A stretch of DNA of 64,000 bases from Roseateles aquatilis. GTDB taxonomy: Bacteria; Pseudomonadota; Gammaproteobacteria; Burkholderiales; Burkholderiaceae_C. This document shows positions 28,650 through 37,047 of this stretch, piece by piece; the stretch's first letter is position 1, and every line of letters starts with the position of its first letter. The stretch covers positions 470,158-534,157 of the forward strand of contig NZ_NIOF01000003.1 in NCBI RefSeq assembly GCF_002205645.1, given 5' to 3'. The notes beneath the pieces are model-generated. The model did no database searches, had not been told where the DNA came from, and saw only the letters and a program-made list of their open reading frames with translations. Both the position numbers and the translations under genes were made by a program.

Positions 28650-29921
28650 ATGGCATTGATCGTTCACAAGTACGGCGGCACCTCGATGGGGTCGACCGAC
28701 CGCATTCGCAATGTGGCCAAGCGGGTCGCCAAGTGGGCGCGCGCGGGCCACCAGATGGTCGTCGTGCCCTCGGCGATGAGCGGCGAGACGAACCGCCTGC
28801 TCGGCCTGGCCAAGGACCTGTCCCCGACCAGTTCCTCGCCCGCGCTGATGCGCGAGTTGGACATGATCGCCTCGACCGGCGAGCAGGTGTCGGTCGGTCT
28901 GCTGGCGATCGCGCTGCAGGCCGAGGGCATGGACGCCGTCAGCTACACCGGCTGGCAAGTGGGTGTGTCGACCGACAACGCGTACACCAAGGCCCGCATC
29001 GAGAGCATCGACGACGCGAAGGTGCGCGCCGACCTCGACGCCGGCAAGGTGGTGGTCATCACCGGCTTCCAGGGCGTGGACGAGGACCGCAACATCACGA
29101 CGCTGGGCCGGGGCGGCTCGGACACGTCGGCAGTGGCGATCGCCGCGGCCATCAAGGCTGACGAATGCCTGATCTACACCGACGTCGACGGCGTCTACAC
29201 GACCGATCCGCGCGTCGTGCCGGAAGCGCGCCGCATGCATTCCATCAGCTTCGAGGAGATGCTGGAAATGGCGTCGCTGGGCTCGAAGGTGCTGCAGATC
29301 CGCTCGGTGGAATTCGCGGGCAAGTACCTCGTGCCGCTGCGCGTGCTGTCCAGCTTCACGCCGTGGGACATCGACATCAACGAGGAAGCCAAGTCCGGCA
29401 CCCTGATCACTTTTGAAGAGGACGAAAACATGGAACAAGCCGTCGTCTCCGGCATTGCCTTCAACCGCGACGAAGCCAAGGTGACGCTGCTGGGCGTGCC
29501 CGACAAGCCGGGCATCGCGTTCCAGATCCTGGGGCCGGTGGCCGACGCCAACATCGACGTCGACGTGATCATCCAGAACGTGTCGCAGGACGGGAAGACC
29601 GACTTCTCGTTCACCGTGCACCGCAACGACTACCAGCGCACGATGGAGCTGCTGGAGAAGACCGTGGGGCCGGCGGTGCAGGCGGCCAAGGTCGTCGGCG
29701 ACCAGCGCATCTGCAAGGTCTCGATCGTCGGCATCGGCATGCGCTCGCATGTGGGCGTGGCGTCGAAGATGTTCCGCTCGCTGTCGGAAGAGGGCATCAA
29801 CATCCAGATGATCACCACCAGCGAGATCAAGACCTCGGTCGTCATCGACGAGAAGTACATGGAGCTGGCGGTGCGCGCGTTGCATCGCGCGTTCGATCTG
29901 GACCAGGAAGTTTCCGCTTGA
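28650..29921 (+). CDS. lysC: Aspartate kinase
   Basis: Aspartate kinase carries out the first step of the lysine, threonine and methionine pathway. The 423 residues begin with IVHKYGGTSMGS (kinase domain, ATP and aspartate binding). GRGGSDTSAVAIAAAI and YTDVDGVYTTDPR follow, then two ACT domains (about residues 265-423) that usually mediate feedback control. The interior ATG in front of MEQAVVSGIAF is where many organisms start a separate beta subunit, and GAAGAGG-like sequence precedes it here too, so an internal start is possible. It stands just upstream of tRNA-Ser. Confidence 0.95.
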   Translation: MALIVHKYGGTSMGSTDRIRNVAKRVAKWARAGHQMVVVPSAMSGETNRLLGLAKDLSPTSSSPALMRELDMIASTGEQVSVGLLAIALQAEGMDAVSYTGWQVGVSTDNAYTKARIESIDDAKVRADLDAGKVVVITGFQGVDEDRNITTLGRGGSDTSAVAIAAAIKADECLIYTDVDGVYTTDPRVVPEARRMHSISFEEMLEMASLGSKVLQIRSVEFAGKYLVPLRVLSSFTPWDIDINEEAKSGTLITFEEDENMEQAVVSGIAFNRDEAKVTLLGVPDKPGIAFQILGPVADANIDVDVIIQNVSQDGKTDFSFTVHRNDYQRTMELLEKTVGPAVQAAKVVGDQRICKVSIVGIGMRSHVGVASKMFRSLSEEGINIQMITTSEIKTSVVIDEKYMELAVRALHRAFDLDQEVSA

Positions 29922-29995
29922 GTTGAAACGTTCCCTGGATCGCACCGTCGTGGCGCTCGAGCCGCTGGTGATGCGTTTCGATCCGGGAGTTTCAC

Positions 29996-30023
29996 TTGAG
30001 GGGTCGAGAAGCCATGCTATAGT
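29996..30023 (+). promoter_or_regulatory. Sigma70 promoter of tRNA-Ser
   Basis: TTGAGG (29996-30001), a 16-base spacer and TATAGT (30018-30023) lie 17 bases upstream of the tRNA 5' end, a good fit for a strong stable-RNA promoter. Confidence 0.7.
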
Positions 30024-30039
30024 CGCTGCTTCTCCGGTT

Positions 30040-30132
30040 GGAGACGTGACCGAGTGGCCGAAGGTGCTCCCCTGCTAAGGGAGTATGCGGGCAAAACCTG
30101 CATCGAGGGTTCGAATCCCTCCGTCTCCGCCA
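30040..30132 (+). tRNA. tRNA-Ser (anticodon GCU)
   Basis: This 93-base type II tRNA reads AGC and AGU serine codons. The acceptor arms GGAGACG (30040-30046) and CGTCTCC (30122-30128) pair fully. The discriminator is G30129 and CCA is encoded at 30130-30132. The anticodon stem CTCCC/GGGAG encloses CTGCTAA with anticodon GCT. A long variable arm (TATGCGGG...CCTGCATC) is typical for serine. The T arm has GAGGGTTCGAATCCCTC. A terminator follows after 13 bases. No integrase or duplicated tRNA end is seen nearby. Confidence 0.97.
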
Positions 30133-30145
30133 ACCAGATGTGAAG

Positions 30146-30175
30146 CCCCCGCAGTGCAAGCTGCGGGGGTTTTTG
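30146..30175 (+). terminator. Rho-independent terminator of tRNA-Ser
   Basis: A 9-bp GC stem (30146-30154 with 30161-30169) with a six-base loop is followed by TTTTT. Confidence 0.88.
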
Positions 30176-30303
30176 CATTGGGGGCCGCGATCGCGACTCC
30201 ACGTCGTGTCACGGCGTGTCACGGCCTGCGACGCCCGTGTTCATCGGACTTGCAAGCAGGATCTTTTGCCACGGCGACGGGGGATGTGCTCTACAGTCTC
30301 CGC

Positions 30304-30933
30304 ATGTACACGCCCAAGCACTTCGACCTGCCGGATCTCTCGCACGCGCGGCTGATGATCCAGGAACATCCGCTGGCCACGTTGATGTTGAACGACCCCA
30401 CGCACGGTCTTTCCGCGACGCCCGTGCCGATGATCTGGGGCGCCCCCGCCGAGGGCGAGGGCTGGTGGCTCGAAGGTCACCTCGCGCGTGCCAATCCGCA
30501 TGTGGCTGCGTTGACGTCAGGGGCGCTCGACGACGTGCTGGTGCAGTTCAACGGCCCGGGCGCGTACATCTCGCCCAGTCTCTACGACACGCCGCTCGCG
30601 GTGCCGACCTGGAACTACCTGACGCTGCAAGTGCATGGCGGCGTGCAGGTCATCGACGACGAGTCCGGCAAGGATGCGCTGCTCAAGCGCCTGATCGCGA
30701 CGCAGGAGCCCGACTATGCCGCGCAGTGGCGCGGCCTGCCCGCCGACTACCAGCGCAAGATGCTGGGCGCGATCGTGGGCTTCCGCATCCCCGTCGCGCG
30801 TTGGACGATGAAGGCCAAGATCAGTCAGAACCGCAGCCCGGCCGAGCGCGAGCGCATCCTCGCGCACCAGGAGCATGGCTCGCTGGAGGAGCAGATCCTC
30901 GCGAGCTGGGTGCGGGAGCTTCAGCCGCGCTGA
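30304..30933 (+). CDS. FMN-binding negative transcriptional regulator (PaiB family)
   Basis: This 209-residue flavin-reductase-fold protein belongs to the PaiB family (named for a regulator of protease and sporulation genes in Bacillus). The whole sequence fits: MYTPKHF, IQEHPLATLM, EGHLARANPH, VQFNGPGAYISPSLY, VPTWNYLTLQVHG and MLGAIVGFRIPV..MKAKISQNRS. It contains no helix-turn-helix that can be seen, so a direct regulatory role is doubtful. It could be an enzyme using FMN. It is a single gene after tRNA-Ser. Confidence 0.88.
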   Translation: MYTPKHFDLPDLSHARLMIQEHPLATLMLNDPTHGLSATPVPMIWGAPAEGEGWWLEGHLARANPHVAALTSGALDDVLVQFNGPGAYISPSLYDTPLAVPTWNYLTLQVHGGVQVIDDESGKDALLKRLIATQEPDYAAQWRGLPADYQRKMLGAIVGFRIPVARWTMKAKISQNRSPAERERILAHQEHGSLEEQILASWVRELQPR

Positions 30934-30986
30934 GGCCCGCTCGGGATTGCGCGCGGCCCTCCGCGGTCGCCGCCACGAAAAGCACA

Positions 30987-31007
30987 AGGCCCGCGCTCGG
31001 CGGGCCT
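30987..31007 (-). terminator. Possible terminator of the ETF-QO gene
   Basis: An 8-bp GC stem (30987-30994 with 31000-31007) with a five-base loop lies 27 bases beyond the ETF-QO stop. On the minus strand it is followed by a weak T-rich run. It also lies 54 bases past the end of the gene on the other strand and may serve both. Confidence 0.5.
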
Positions 31008-31033
31008 GGTCGTCGTGGGGCGAGGCAGCTGCC

Positions 31034-32725
31034 TCACATGCTCACGTAGTTCGGCCCGCCGCCGCCCTCTGGCGTCACCCAGACGATGTTCTGGGTCGGG
31101 TCCTTGATGTCGCAGGTCTTGCAGTGCACGCAGTTCTGCGCGTTGATCTGCAGGCGTTCGGTGTTGTCGTCGTTCTTCACGAACTCATAGACGCCGGCCG
31201 GGCAGTAGCGGCTCTCCGGGCCCGCGTATTTCGCCAGGTTGACGTTCACGGGCACGCTGGCGTCCTTGAGCGTCAGGTGGGCCGGCTGGTTCTCTTCATG
31301 GTTGGTGTTCGAGACGAACACCGACGAGAGCCGGTCGAAGGTCAGCTTGCCGTCGGGCTTCGGGTAGACGATCTTGGGCATCTCCGACGCGGGGCGCAGG
31401 TAGGCGTGATCGGGCTTGTCGCGGTGGATGGTCCACGGCGGGCTCTTCATGCCGAGCTTGGGCAGCAGCCATTGCTCGATGCCGGTCATCAAGGTGCCGA
31501 CCTTGGTGCCCTTCTTGAACCAGGTCTTGAAGTTGCGCGATTGGTCCAGCTCGTCGCGCAGCCAGCTCTGCTCGAAGGCGGCCGGGTAGGCGCTGAGCTC
31601 GTCCTGCGAGCGGCCCGCGGCCAGCGCGTCGGCGATCGCCTCGGCGCACATCAGGCCGGTCTTGATCGCGGCGTGGCTGCCCTTGATGCGGGCGGCGTTC
31701 AGGTAGCCGGCCTCGCAGCCGATCAGCGCGCCGCCGGGGAACACCGTCTTGGGCAGGCTCAGCAGGCCGCCGGCGGTGATGGCGCGGGCGCCGTAGCCCA
31801 GGCGCTTGCCGCCCTCGATGTGCTTGCGGATCGCGGGATGGGTCTTCCAGCGCTGCATTTCCTCGAACGGGGACAGCCACGGGTTCTTGTAGTCCAGCCC
31901 GACCACGAAGCCCAGCGTGACCTTGTTGCCCTCCAGGTGGTACAGGAAGCCGCCGCCGTAGGTCTCGCCGTCCATCGGCCAGCCGGCGGTGTGCACCACC
32001 AGCCCGGCCTGGGCCTTGTCGGCGGGCACTTCCCAGAGCTCCTTGATGCCGATCGCATAGGTCTGCGGATCCTTGCCGGCGTCGAGCTGGTACTTCGCGA
32101 TCAACTGCTTGCCCAGGTGGCCGCGCGCGCCCTCGGCGAAGACGGTGTACTTGCCGTGCAACTCCATGCCGAGCTGAAAGCCCTCGTGCGGCTCGCCGTC
32201 CTTGCCCAGGCCGACATTGCCGGTGGCCACGCCCTTGACGCGGCCCTGCTCGTCGTAGAGCACCTCGGCGGCGGCGAAGCCGGGGAAGATCTCCACGCCC
32301 AGCGCCTCGGCCTGCTGGGCCAGCCACTTCGTGACGTTGCCCAGCGAGATGACGTAGTTGCCGTGGTTGTGGAAGCAACGGGGAATCAGGAACTGCGGCG
32401 TGTCGGTGTGGCTGGTCTCGCCCAGGAACAGCACCTGATCGGCGGTGACTTCCTGGTTGAGCGGGGCGCCCAGTTCCTTCCAGTTGGGGAACAGCTCCGT
32501 GATCGCCTTCGGGTCCATGACGGCACCCGACAGGATGTGCGCGCCGGGCTCCGAGCCCTTCTCCAGCACGACGACCGAGATCTCCTGGCCCTTCTCCGCC
32601 GAGAGCTGCTTCAGGCGGATCGCGGTGGACAGCCCGCCGGGGCCGCCGCCGACGACCACGACGTCGTATTCCATGCTGTCGCGCGGACCGTACTGGGCAA
32701 CAAGTTCTTCGGAGGTCATGGTCAT
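31034..32725 (-). CDS. Electron transfer flavoprotein-ubiquinone oxidoreductase
   Basis: This inner-membrane-associated enzyme moves electrons from ETF (fed by acyl-CoA and other dehydrogenases) to ubiquinone. The 563 residues start with an FAD-binding loop, VVVVGGGPGGLSTAIRL (G26 to G31). They include GAHILSGAVMDP and FAEGARGHLGKQL, and end in a ferredoxin-like [4Fe-4S] domain with CVHCKTCDIKDPTQNI. It is a complete, family-length protein. ETF subunits are not in the window. It supports fatty acid and amino acid oxidation together with the thioesterase, SDR and CoA-transferase genes in this part. Confidence 0.96.
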   Translation of the reverse strand: MTMTSEELVAQYGPRDSMEYDVVVVGGGPGGLSTAIRLKQLSAEKGQEISVVVLEKGSEPGAHILSGAVMDPKAITELFPNWKELGAPLNQEVTADQVLFLGETSHTDTPQFLIPRCFHNHGNYVISLGNVTKWLAQQAEALGVEIFPGFAAAEVLYDEQGRVKGVATGNVGLGKDGEPHEGFQLGMELHGKYTVFAEGARGHLGKQLIAKYQLDAGKDPQTYAIGIKELWEVPADKAQAGLVVHTAGWPMDGETYGGGFLYHLEGNKVTLGFVVGLDYKNPWLSPFEEMQRWKTHPAIRKHIEGGKRLGYGARAITAGGLLSLPKTVFPGGALIGCEAGYLNAARIKGSHAAIKTGLMCAEAIADALAAGRSQDELSAYPAAFEQSWLRDELDQSRNFKTWFKKGTKVGTLMTGIEQWLLPKLGMKSPPWTIHRDKPDHAYLRPASEMPKIVYPKPDGKLTFDRLSSVFVSNTNHEENQPAHLTLKDASVPVNVNLAKYAGPESRYCPAGVYEFVKNDDNTERLQINAQNCVHCKTCDIKDPTQNIVWVTPEGGGGPNYVSM

Positions 32726-32995
32726 CCTTGCTCGTTCTAATGGGGCGCCCTGGCCGATCGCTGGTGGGCGAGGGGGGACTCGCTGTCTGGCTGGGGCGGG
32801 TTGCGGCGCATTCTAGCCGTGCGAATGGCAAAAAAGAACGATCGTGCTATTTGTCGAATCGAGACGGCCGTCGCAGGGCTCGCCAGGCCGGTCCGGCGGG
32901 TGGTGGCGACATCGCCCAGGCTCGCCCGAACGGGGCTCCCGCCGATGGGGCATGCGCCGTACCATGGGCCGCAGATTCAACGAGAGGGAACTCCC

Positions 32996-33397
32996 ATGAG
33001 CATTCAGATCCAGCGCGACAAGACCGGTCCGATGCGGCAGACGGTGCGCATCCGCAATCACACGCTGACGGCGGACCAGTCGGTCGCCGGTGGCGGCGAG
33101 GACGCGGGTCCCGACCCGCACGAACTCTATGACGCCGCGCTCGGGGCGTGCAAGGCGCTGACGGTGCTCTGGTACGCACAGCGCAAGGGCCTGCCGGTGG
33201 AGGACGTGCTGGTGGAGGTCGAGCGCGACGGCTCGCAGGAGCAGCAAGGCACGTACAAGCTCAGGGCCTCGATGACCTTCGTCGGCGACCTGACGGACGC
33301 GGACCGCGAGCGGCTGCTGCAGGTCGCGGCGAAGTGCCCCGTCCACAAGCTGATGACGCAGGTGACCACCGAGATCGAGACCGTGATGGCCGGTTGA
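32996..33397 (+). CDS. OsmC/Ohr family protein
   Basis: OsmC-type proteins are cytoplasmic thiol peroxidases that detoxify organic hydroperoxides. The 133-residue protein has both reactive cysteines, C52 (LGACKALTVLWYA) and C114 (AAKCPVHKLM), which are the pair used in the peroxidase cycle. The arrangement is closer to the YhfA/OsmC-like group than to Ohr. The start at 32996 follows a GAGAGGG ribosome site. It is divergent from the ETF-QO gene, with 270 bases between them in which no other gene is seen. Confidence 0.88.
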   Translation: MSIQIQRDKTGPMRQTVRIRNHTLTADQSVAGGGEDAGPDPHELYDAALGACKALTVLWYAQRKGLPVEDVLVEVERDGSQEQQGTYKLRASMTFVGDLTDADRERLLQVAAKCPVHKLMTQVTTEIETVMAG

Positions 33398-33548
33398 CGG
33401 CCGGCTGACGGCGGGTGGCGGGGGCGCCGCGGGGGATCGATTCCCGCGTCGCGCGATGTCATGCGGGGATCATCGCCTGACCCCGCGTGCGTGCTATCGT
33501 GCCCGGCACCTGTCCGGTCACACGAGAAGTTTTGCGAGAGACCTTGCC

Positions 33549-34331
33549 ATGAGCTACAGCATCGATCTGGAGGGCCGCGTGGCCCTCGTCACCGGCGCGT
33601 CCAGCGGATTGGGCGCGCAATTCGCCAGGACCCTGGCCAAATCCGGCGCCTGCGTGGTGCTGGCGGCCCGCCGCGTCGAGCGCCTGAAGGCGCTGCGCGC
33701 CGAGATCGAGGCCGGCGGCGGCGACGCCCATGTCGTCCAGATGGACGTCACCGACATCGACAGCATCAAGGCCGCGGTCGCGCGCGCCGAGACCGAGGTC
33801 GGCACGCTGGACATCCTGATCAACAACTCCGGCGTCAGCACGACGCAGCGGCTGGTGGACGTCAGCCCGGAGGACTTCGACTTCGTGATGGACACGAACG
33901 TGCGCGGCGCTTTCTTCGTCGCGCAGGAAGTCGGCAAGCGCATGCTGGCGCGGGCGCGCGGCGCGGCGCCGGGCACGTACACCGGCGGGCGCATCGTCAA
34001 CATCGCGTCGATGGCGGGGCTGCGCGTGCTGTCGCAGATCGGCGTGTACGCGATGAGCAAGGCGTCGGTCATCCACATGACCAAGGCGATGGCGCTGGAG
34101 TGGGGCAAGTTCGACATCAACGTCAACGCCATCTGCCCCGGCTACATCGACACCGAGATCAACCATCACCACTGGACGACCGACCAGGGCCGCAAGCTGG
34201 TGGAGCTGCTGCCGCGCAAGCGCGTGGGCGTGCCGCAGGACCTGGACACGACGCTGCTGATGTTGTGCGCCAAGGAGAGCCGTTTCATCAACGGCGCGAT
34301 CATCCAGGCGGACGACGGCTTCGGCGTCTGA
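33549..34331 (+). CDS. Short-chain dehydrogenase/reductase
   Basis: This classical SDR has 260 residues. The nucleotide-binding TGASSGLG loop is at 15-22 and NNSG at 92-95. The active site consists of S154, Y167 and K171 (YAMSK). R41-R42 after the second beta strand favours NADP over NAD. The C-terminal INGAIIQADDGFGV is typical of 3-oxoacyl-ACP-reductase-like enzymes. The substrate cannot be told; with the nearby thioesterase and YceH genes it may act in fatty acid metabolism. GAGAGACC precedes the ATG. Confidence 0.9.
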   Translation: MSYSIDLEGRVALVTGASSGLGAQFARTLAKSGACVVLAARRVERLKALRAEIEAGGGDAHVVQMDVTDIDSIKAAVARAETEVGTLDILINNSGVSTTQRLVDVSPEDFDFVMDTNVRGAFFVAQEVGKRMLARARGAAPGTYTGGRIVNIASMAGLRVLSQIGVYAMSKASVIHMTKAMALEWGKFDINVNAICPGYIDTEINHHHWTTDQGRKLVELLPRKRVGVPQDLDTTLLMLCAKESRFINGAIIQADDGFGV

Positions 34332-34395
34332 CGCGCCGGCCGGCGCGCGCGGCGCCGACGAGAGAGATTCGAGACCAGAAAGAGAAAGCAGGCCG

Positions 34396-35034
34396 ATGGC
34401 TGTGAGAGAACTGAGCGCGCTGGAATCGCGCGTGCTGGCGGTGCTGGTGGAGAAGGAATCCACCGTGCCGGACAGCTATCCGATGTCGCTGAACAGCCTG
34501 ACGCTGGGCGTGAACCAGAAGACCGCCCGCGATCCCGTGATGAACGCGGGCGAGGCCGACGTGGCCGCGGTGCTGGACGAACTGAAGTCCATGAGCCTGG
34601 TCAACACCGTCAGCGGCAGCCGCGTGGCGCGCTTCGAGCACAACATGAAGCGCGTCTACGGCATCCCCGGCCAGGCGGAGGCGCTGCTGGCGGTGCTGAT
34701 GCTGCGCGGCCCGCAGACCTCGGCCGAGCTGCGGTTGAACTGCGAGCGGCTGCATCGTTTCGCGGACGTCTCGTCGGTGGAAGGTTTCCTCGACGAGCTC
34801 GCCGCGCGCGAGCCCGCGCTGGCGGTCAAGCTGCCGAAGGCGCCCGGTGCGCGCGAGGCGCGCTGGGCGCATCTGCTGAGCGGCGAGCCGGCGTTGCCGG
34901 TGGCGAGCGCGGTGTCGGCCCCGTCGTCCTCGTCCAGCGCGCGCGATGAAGAGATCGCCGCGCTGCGCGCCGAGGTCGAGCAGTTGAAGGCGGCGGTGGC
35001 GCGCATCCAGTCGGAGCTGGGCATCAGCCCCTGA
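34396..35034 (+). CDS. yceH: YceH-like protein (DUF480)
   Basis: This 212-residue protein is made of two winged-helix-like DUF480 units. Family patterns LSALESRVLAVLVEKESTVPDSYPMSLNSL and GVNQKTARDPVM are clear. FEHNMKRVYGIPGQAEALLAVLMLRGPQTSAELR then opens the second unit. The C-terminus (EEIAALRAEVEQLKAAVARIQSEL) forms a short coiled coil. The molecular function of YceH is not established. The ATG is preceded by an AGAAAGAGAAAGCAGG purine run. It is 64 bases after the SDR and 26 bases before the thioesterase, so a shared transcript is likely. Confidence 0.9.
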   Translation: MAVRELSALESRVLAVLVEKESTVPDSYPMSLNSLTLGVNQKTARDPVMNAGEADVAAVLDELKSMSLVNTVSGSRVARFEHNMKRVYGIPGQAEALLAVLMLRGPQTSAELRLNCERLHRFADVSSVEGFLDELAAREPALAVKLPKAPGAREARWAHLLSGEPALPVASAVSAPSSSSSARDEEIAALRAEVEQLKAAVARIQSELGISP

Positions 35035-35060
35035 TCGACGTCAACCGCTGCCTGGTCCTC

Positions 35061-35480
35061 ATGCGCTTCGACCTTCCCGCCGACAAGACGCTCGTCCACG
35101 AGACCCGCATCCAGATCCGCTGGGGCGACATGGATGCGATGGGCCACGTCAACAACACCGTCTATTTCCGCTACCTGGAAATGGCGCGCGTCGAATGGCT
35201 GGACAGCCTCGGCGGCGCACCCAGTCCGGCGGGGCAGGGACCGGTGATCGTCAACGCGTTCTGCAACTTCCATCGCCAGTTGACCTATCCCGGCGAGGTT
35301 CTCGCGAAGCATTACGTCTCCAACCCGGGACGCTCCAGCTTCGACACCTGGATCACGCTTGAACGGCTCGACGAGCCTGGCGTGATCTACGCCTCCGGCG
35401 GCGCGACGACCGTCTGGCAGGACGCCGCGCTGCAGAAGTCGATGCCGCTGCCGGACTGGCTGCGCGAGAAGATCCCCTGA
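35061..35480 (+). CDS. Acyl-CoA thioesterase, 4HBT hotdog family
   Basis: This 139-residue hotdog-fold thioesterase hydrolyses acyl-CoA thioesters. The active-site segment IRWGDMDAMGHVNNTVYFRYLEMARVEW contains the putative catalytic D25 and the long helix of the fold. NAFCNFHRQLTYPGEV and YASGGATTVW match 4HBT proteins. It follows yceH by 26 bases. The chain-length preference cannot be read from sequence. Confidence 0.9.
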   Translation: MRFDLPADKTLVHETRIQIRWGDMDAMGHVNNTVYFRYLEMARVEWLDSLGGAPSPAGQGPVIVNAFCNFHRQLTYPGEVLAKHYVSNPGRSSFDTWITLERLDEPGVIYASGGATTVWQDAALQKSMPLPDWLREKIP

Positions 35481-35561
35481 ATCCTGCGGCGACCGCCGCA
35501 TCAGCCGTTCGGTGGCGGCCGGCGGCGGCACGCCATCGAACCGGGTAGCATCCCGGACTCC

Positions 35562-35801
35562 ATGAAACGCACTCTGATCGGCCTCGCGCTCTCCGCGCTG
35601 GTCTCGTTCTTCTTCCTCTGGCTAATCACACGCGGCTTCGGTCAGCTGATGGACCTGCTGCGCGACGTGACCCACCCCGGCAAGGGCGGCAGCGCCGTCC
35701 CGCTGGTGGTCATCGGCCTGGCGGTTTTCGTCCCGCTGCTGATCTACCGCATCCGCAAGGCTCGGCGGAAAAATCGGTGGGGTGGCGACCACCGCGCCTG
35801 A
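35562..35801 (+). CDS. Small two-span membrane protein, unknown function
   Basis: This 79-residue protein has two predicted membrane helices (about 5-26 and 46-65) separated by a short loop, and ends in a very basic tail (RIRKARRKNRWGG). The positive-inside rule puts the C-terminus in the cytoplasm. No family is recognised. It lies 81 bases after the thioesterase and is convergent with the SGNH-like gene, six bases away. The coding call rests on a good start, topology and codon use. Confidence 0.7.
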   Translation: MKRTLIGLALSALVSFFFLWLITRGFGQLMDLLRDVTHPGKGGSAVPLVVIGLAVFVPLLIYRIRKARRKNRWGGDHRA

Positions 35802-35807
35802 TCCGAG

Positions 35808-36839
35808 TCAGCCGCGCTTGCCGCGTTTCTTCCCGACCTTCACCACGCTCTTGGCGACCTTCCCGGCGCCCCCCTTCGCCGGCGGCCTGGCAGCAGCCGG
35901 CTTGCCCTTCGCCAGGGATTTCGCGAGCAGTCCCTTGGGCTGAGGGCTCGGCGCCACCACGCCGGCCGTCGCGCCCGTCGTCCAGTACTGCGCGTGGTCC
36001 TGCAGCGTCGCGTCGCACTTCGCCTTCGCGAGCTTGTCGTAGCCGGAGGCGGTGAGGTGAATCTCGTTCGCCCAGTCGTTGCTGATGCCCGTCGTGCCAG
36101 GCGCCGCCGGGATGGAGCCGCCGCGCGTGTCCAGCACCACGAAGCCGCCGATCTTGGACTTCACCTGATTCACCAGGAAGTCGTGGAACCCGTCCACCAG
36201 CACGCGCGCGACCGCCTGCCACTGGTCCGCGGGGATCCCCGCATCGTGGAAGCCGGGCGCCATCCACGGTCCCGAGACGCCGTTCAACGCCGGCGCGAAA
36301 CGCGGCGTCATGTAGTCGTAGACGTGGGTGACGATCTCCATCTGCGCGTAGTTGCCGTCTCGCAGCGCGTCCAGCTTGACGTAGGCATTCAGCAGCTCCT
36401 GGCACAGGTTCACCCAGCCGGCTTGCGACAGATAGCGGGTCGGACCCTGGCTGACCGGCAGCCATTCGTCGGGATACCGCAGGATGCGATGCGTGATGTC
36501 GACGCCTTCACCGCGCCGTATCCAGTCGATCAGGTCGTTGCCGCCTCCCGAGATCAGCATGGCGCGCCAGTTGGGCATGCCGCGCAACGTCATCGCGAGA
36601 TTGAATTTCGCGAAACGCTTCGGATCGGGCAGGTCGCGCAGCAGTTGCCCCGGCATCGCATAGTTGACGATGGCCACGTCCTTGCCGAAGTCCATGTGAT
36701 TGAACAGGCTGCCCGTGATCCACGGCGGCAATGAGCCGAAAGAGCCCCAGGAATCTCCGTGCGCGATGACTGGCACGAATTGATTGAAGTCGATCCGGTC
36801 GTCCATCAGGTCCTGATGCGAGTAGATCTCCGTGGTCAT
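35808..36839 (-). CDS. SGNH/GDSL-like hydrolase with Lys/Ala-rich tail
   Basis: This 343-residue protein resembles SGNH esterases: block I is HGDSWGSFG with S30, block III is SGGGND with N101, and the block V histidine is H261 in WANEIHLTASGY. The usual aspartate three residues before that histidine is an asparagine here (N258). Residues 302-343 form a Lys/Ala/Gly tail (KSLAKGKPAAARPPAKGG and on) like a histone-H1 or HU tail. No signal peptide is seen, so it is probably cytoplasmic. The ATG at 36839 has GGGAGG upstream; a GTG at 36857 is less likely. Substrate unknown. Confidence 0.75.
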   Translation of the reverse strand: MTTEIYSHQDLMDDRIDFNQFVPVIAHGDSWGSFGSLPPWITGSLFNHMDFGKDVAIVNYAMPGQLLRDLPDPKRFAKFNLAMTLRGMPNWRAMLISGGGNDLIDWIRRGEGVDITHRILRYPDEWLPVSQGPTRYLSQAGWVNLCQELLNAYVKLDALRDGNYAQMEIVTHVYDYMTPRFAPALNGVSGPWMAPGFHDAGIPADQWQAVARVLVDGFHDFLVNQVKSKIGGFVVLDTRGGSIPAAPGTTGISNDWANEIHLTASGYDKLAKAKCDATLQDHAQYWTTGATAGVVAPSPQPKGLLAKSLAKGKPAAARPPAKGGAGKVAKSVVKVGKKRGKRG

Positions 36840-37047
36840 GCGCGCCTCCCGACCCACCGATGGATGGGCGCCGGCAGTATGGAAACGGGCCTCGTGTTCG
36901 TCATCCCATCAATGAAGGACGGACGACGCACCGCGGGGCCGGCCCTTCGCTAGCACAAGCCCGCTCCAACCGCGACCCCACGCTGCCGATCCCCTGATCC
37001 CGGGATACGCCCATTTCCTTTGCACGCGAGCCGTGCAAGATGTGCGG

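Noticed and set aside
30040..30132. tRNA-Ser as an attachment site for a mobile element
   Set aside because: No integrase, no direct repeat of the tRNA 3' end and only normal chromosomal genes on both sides.
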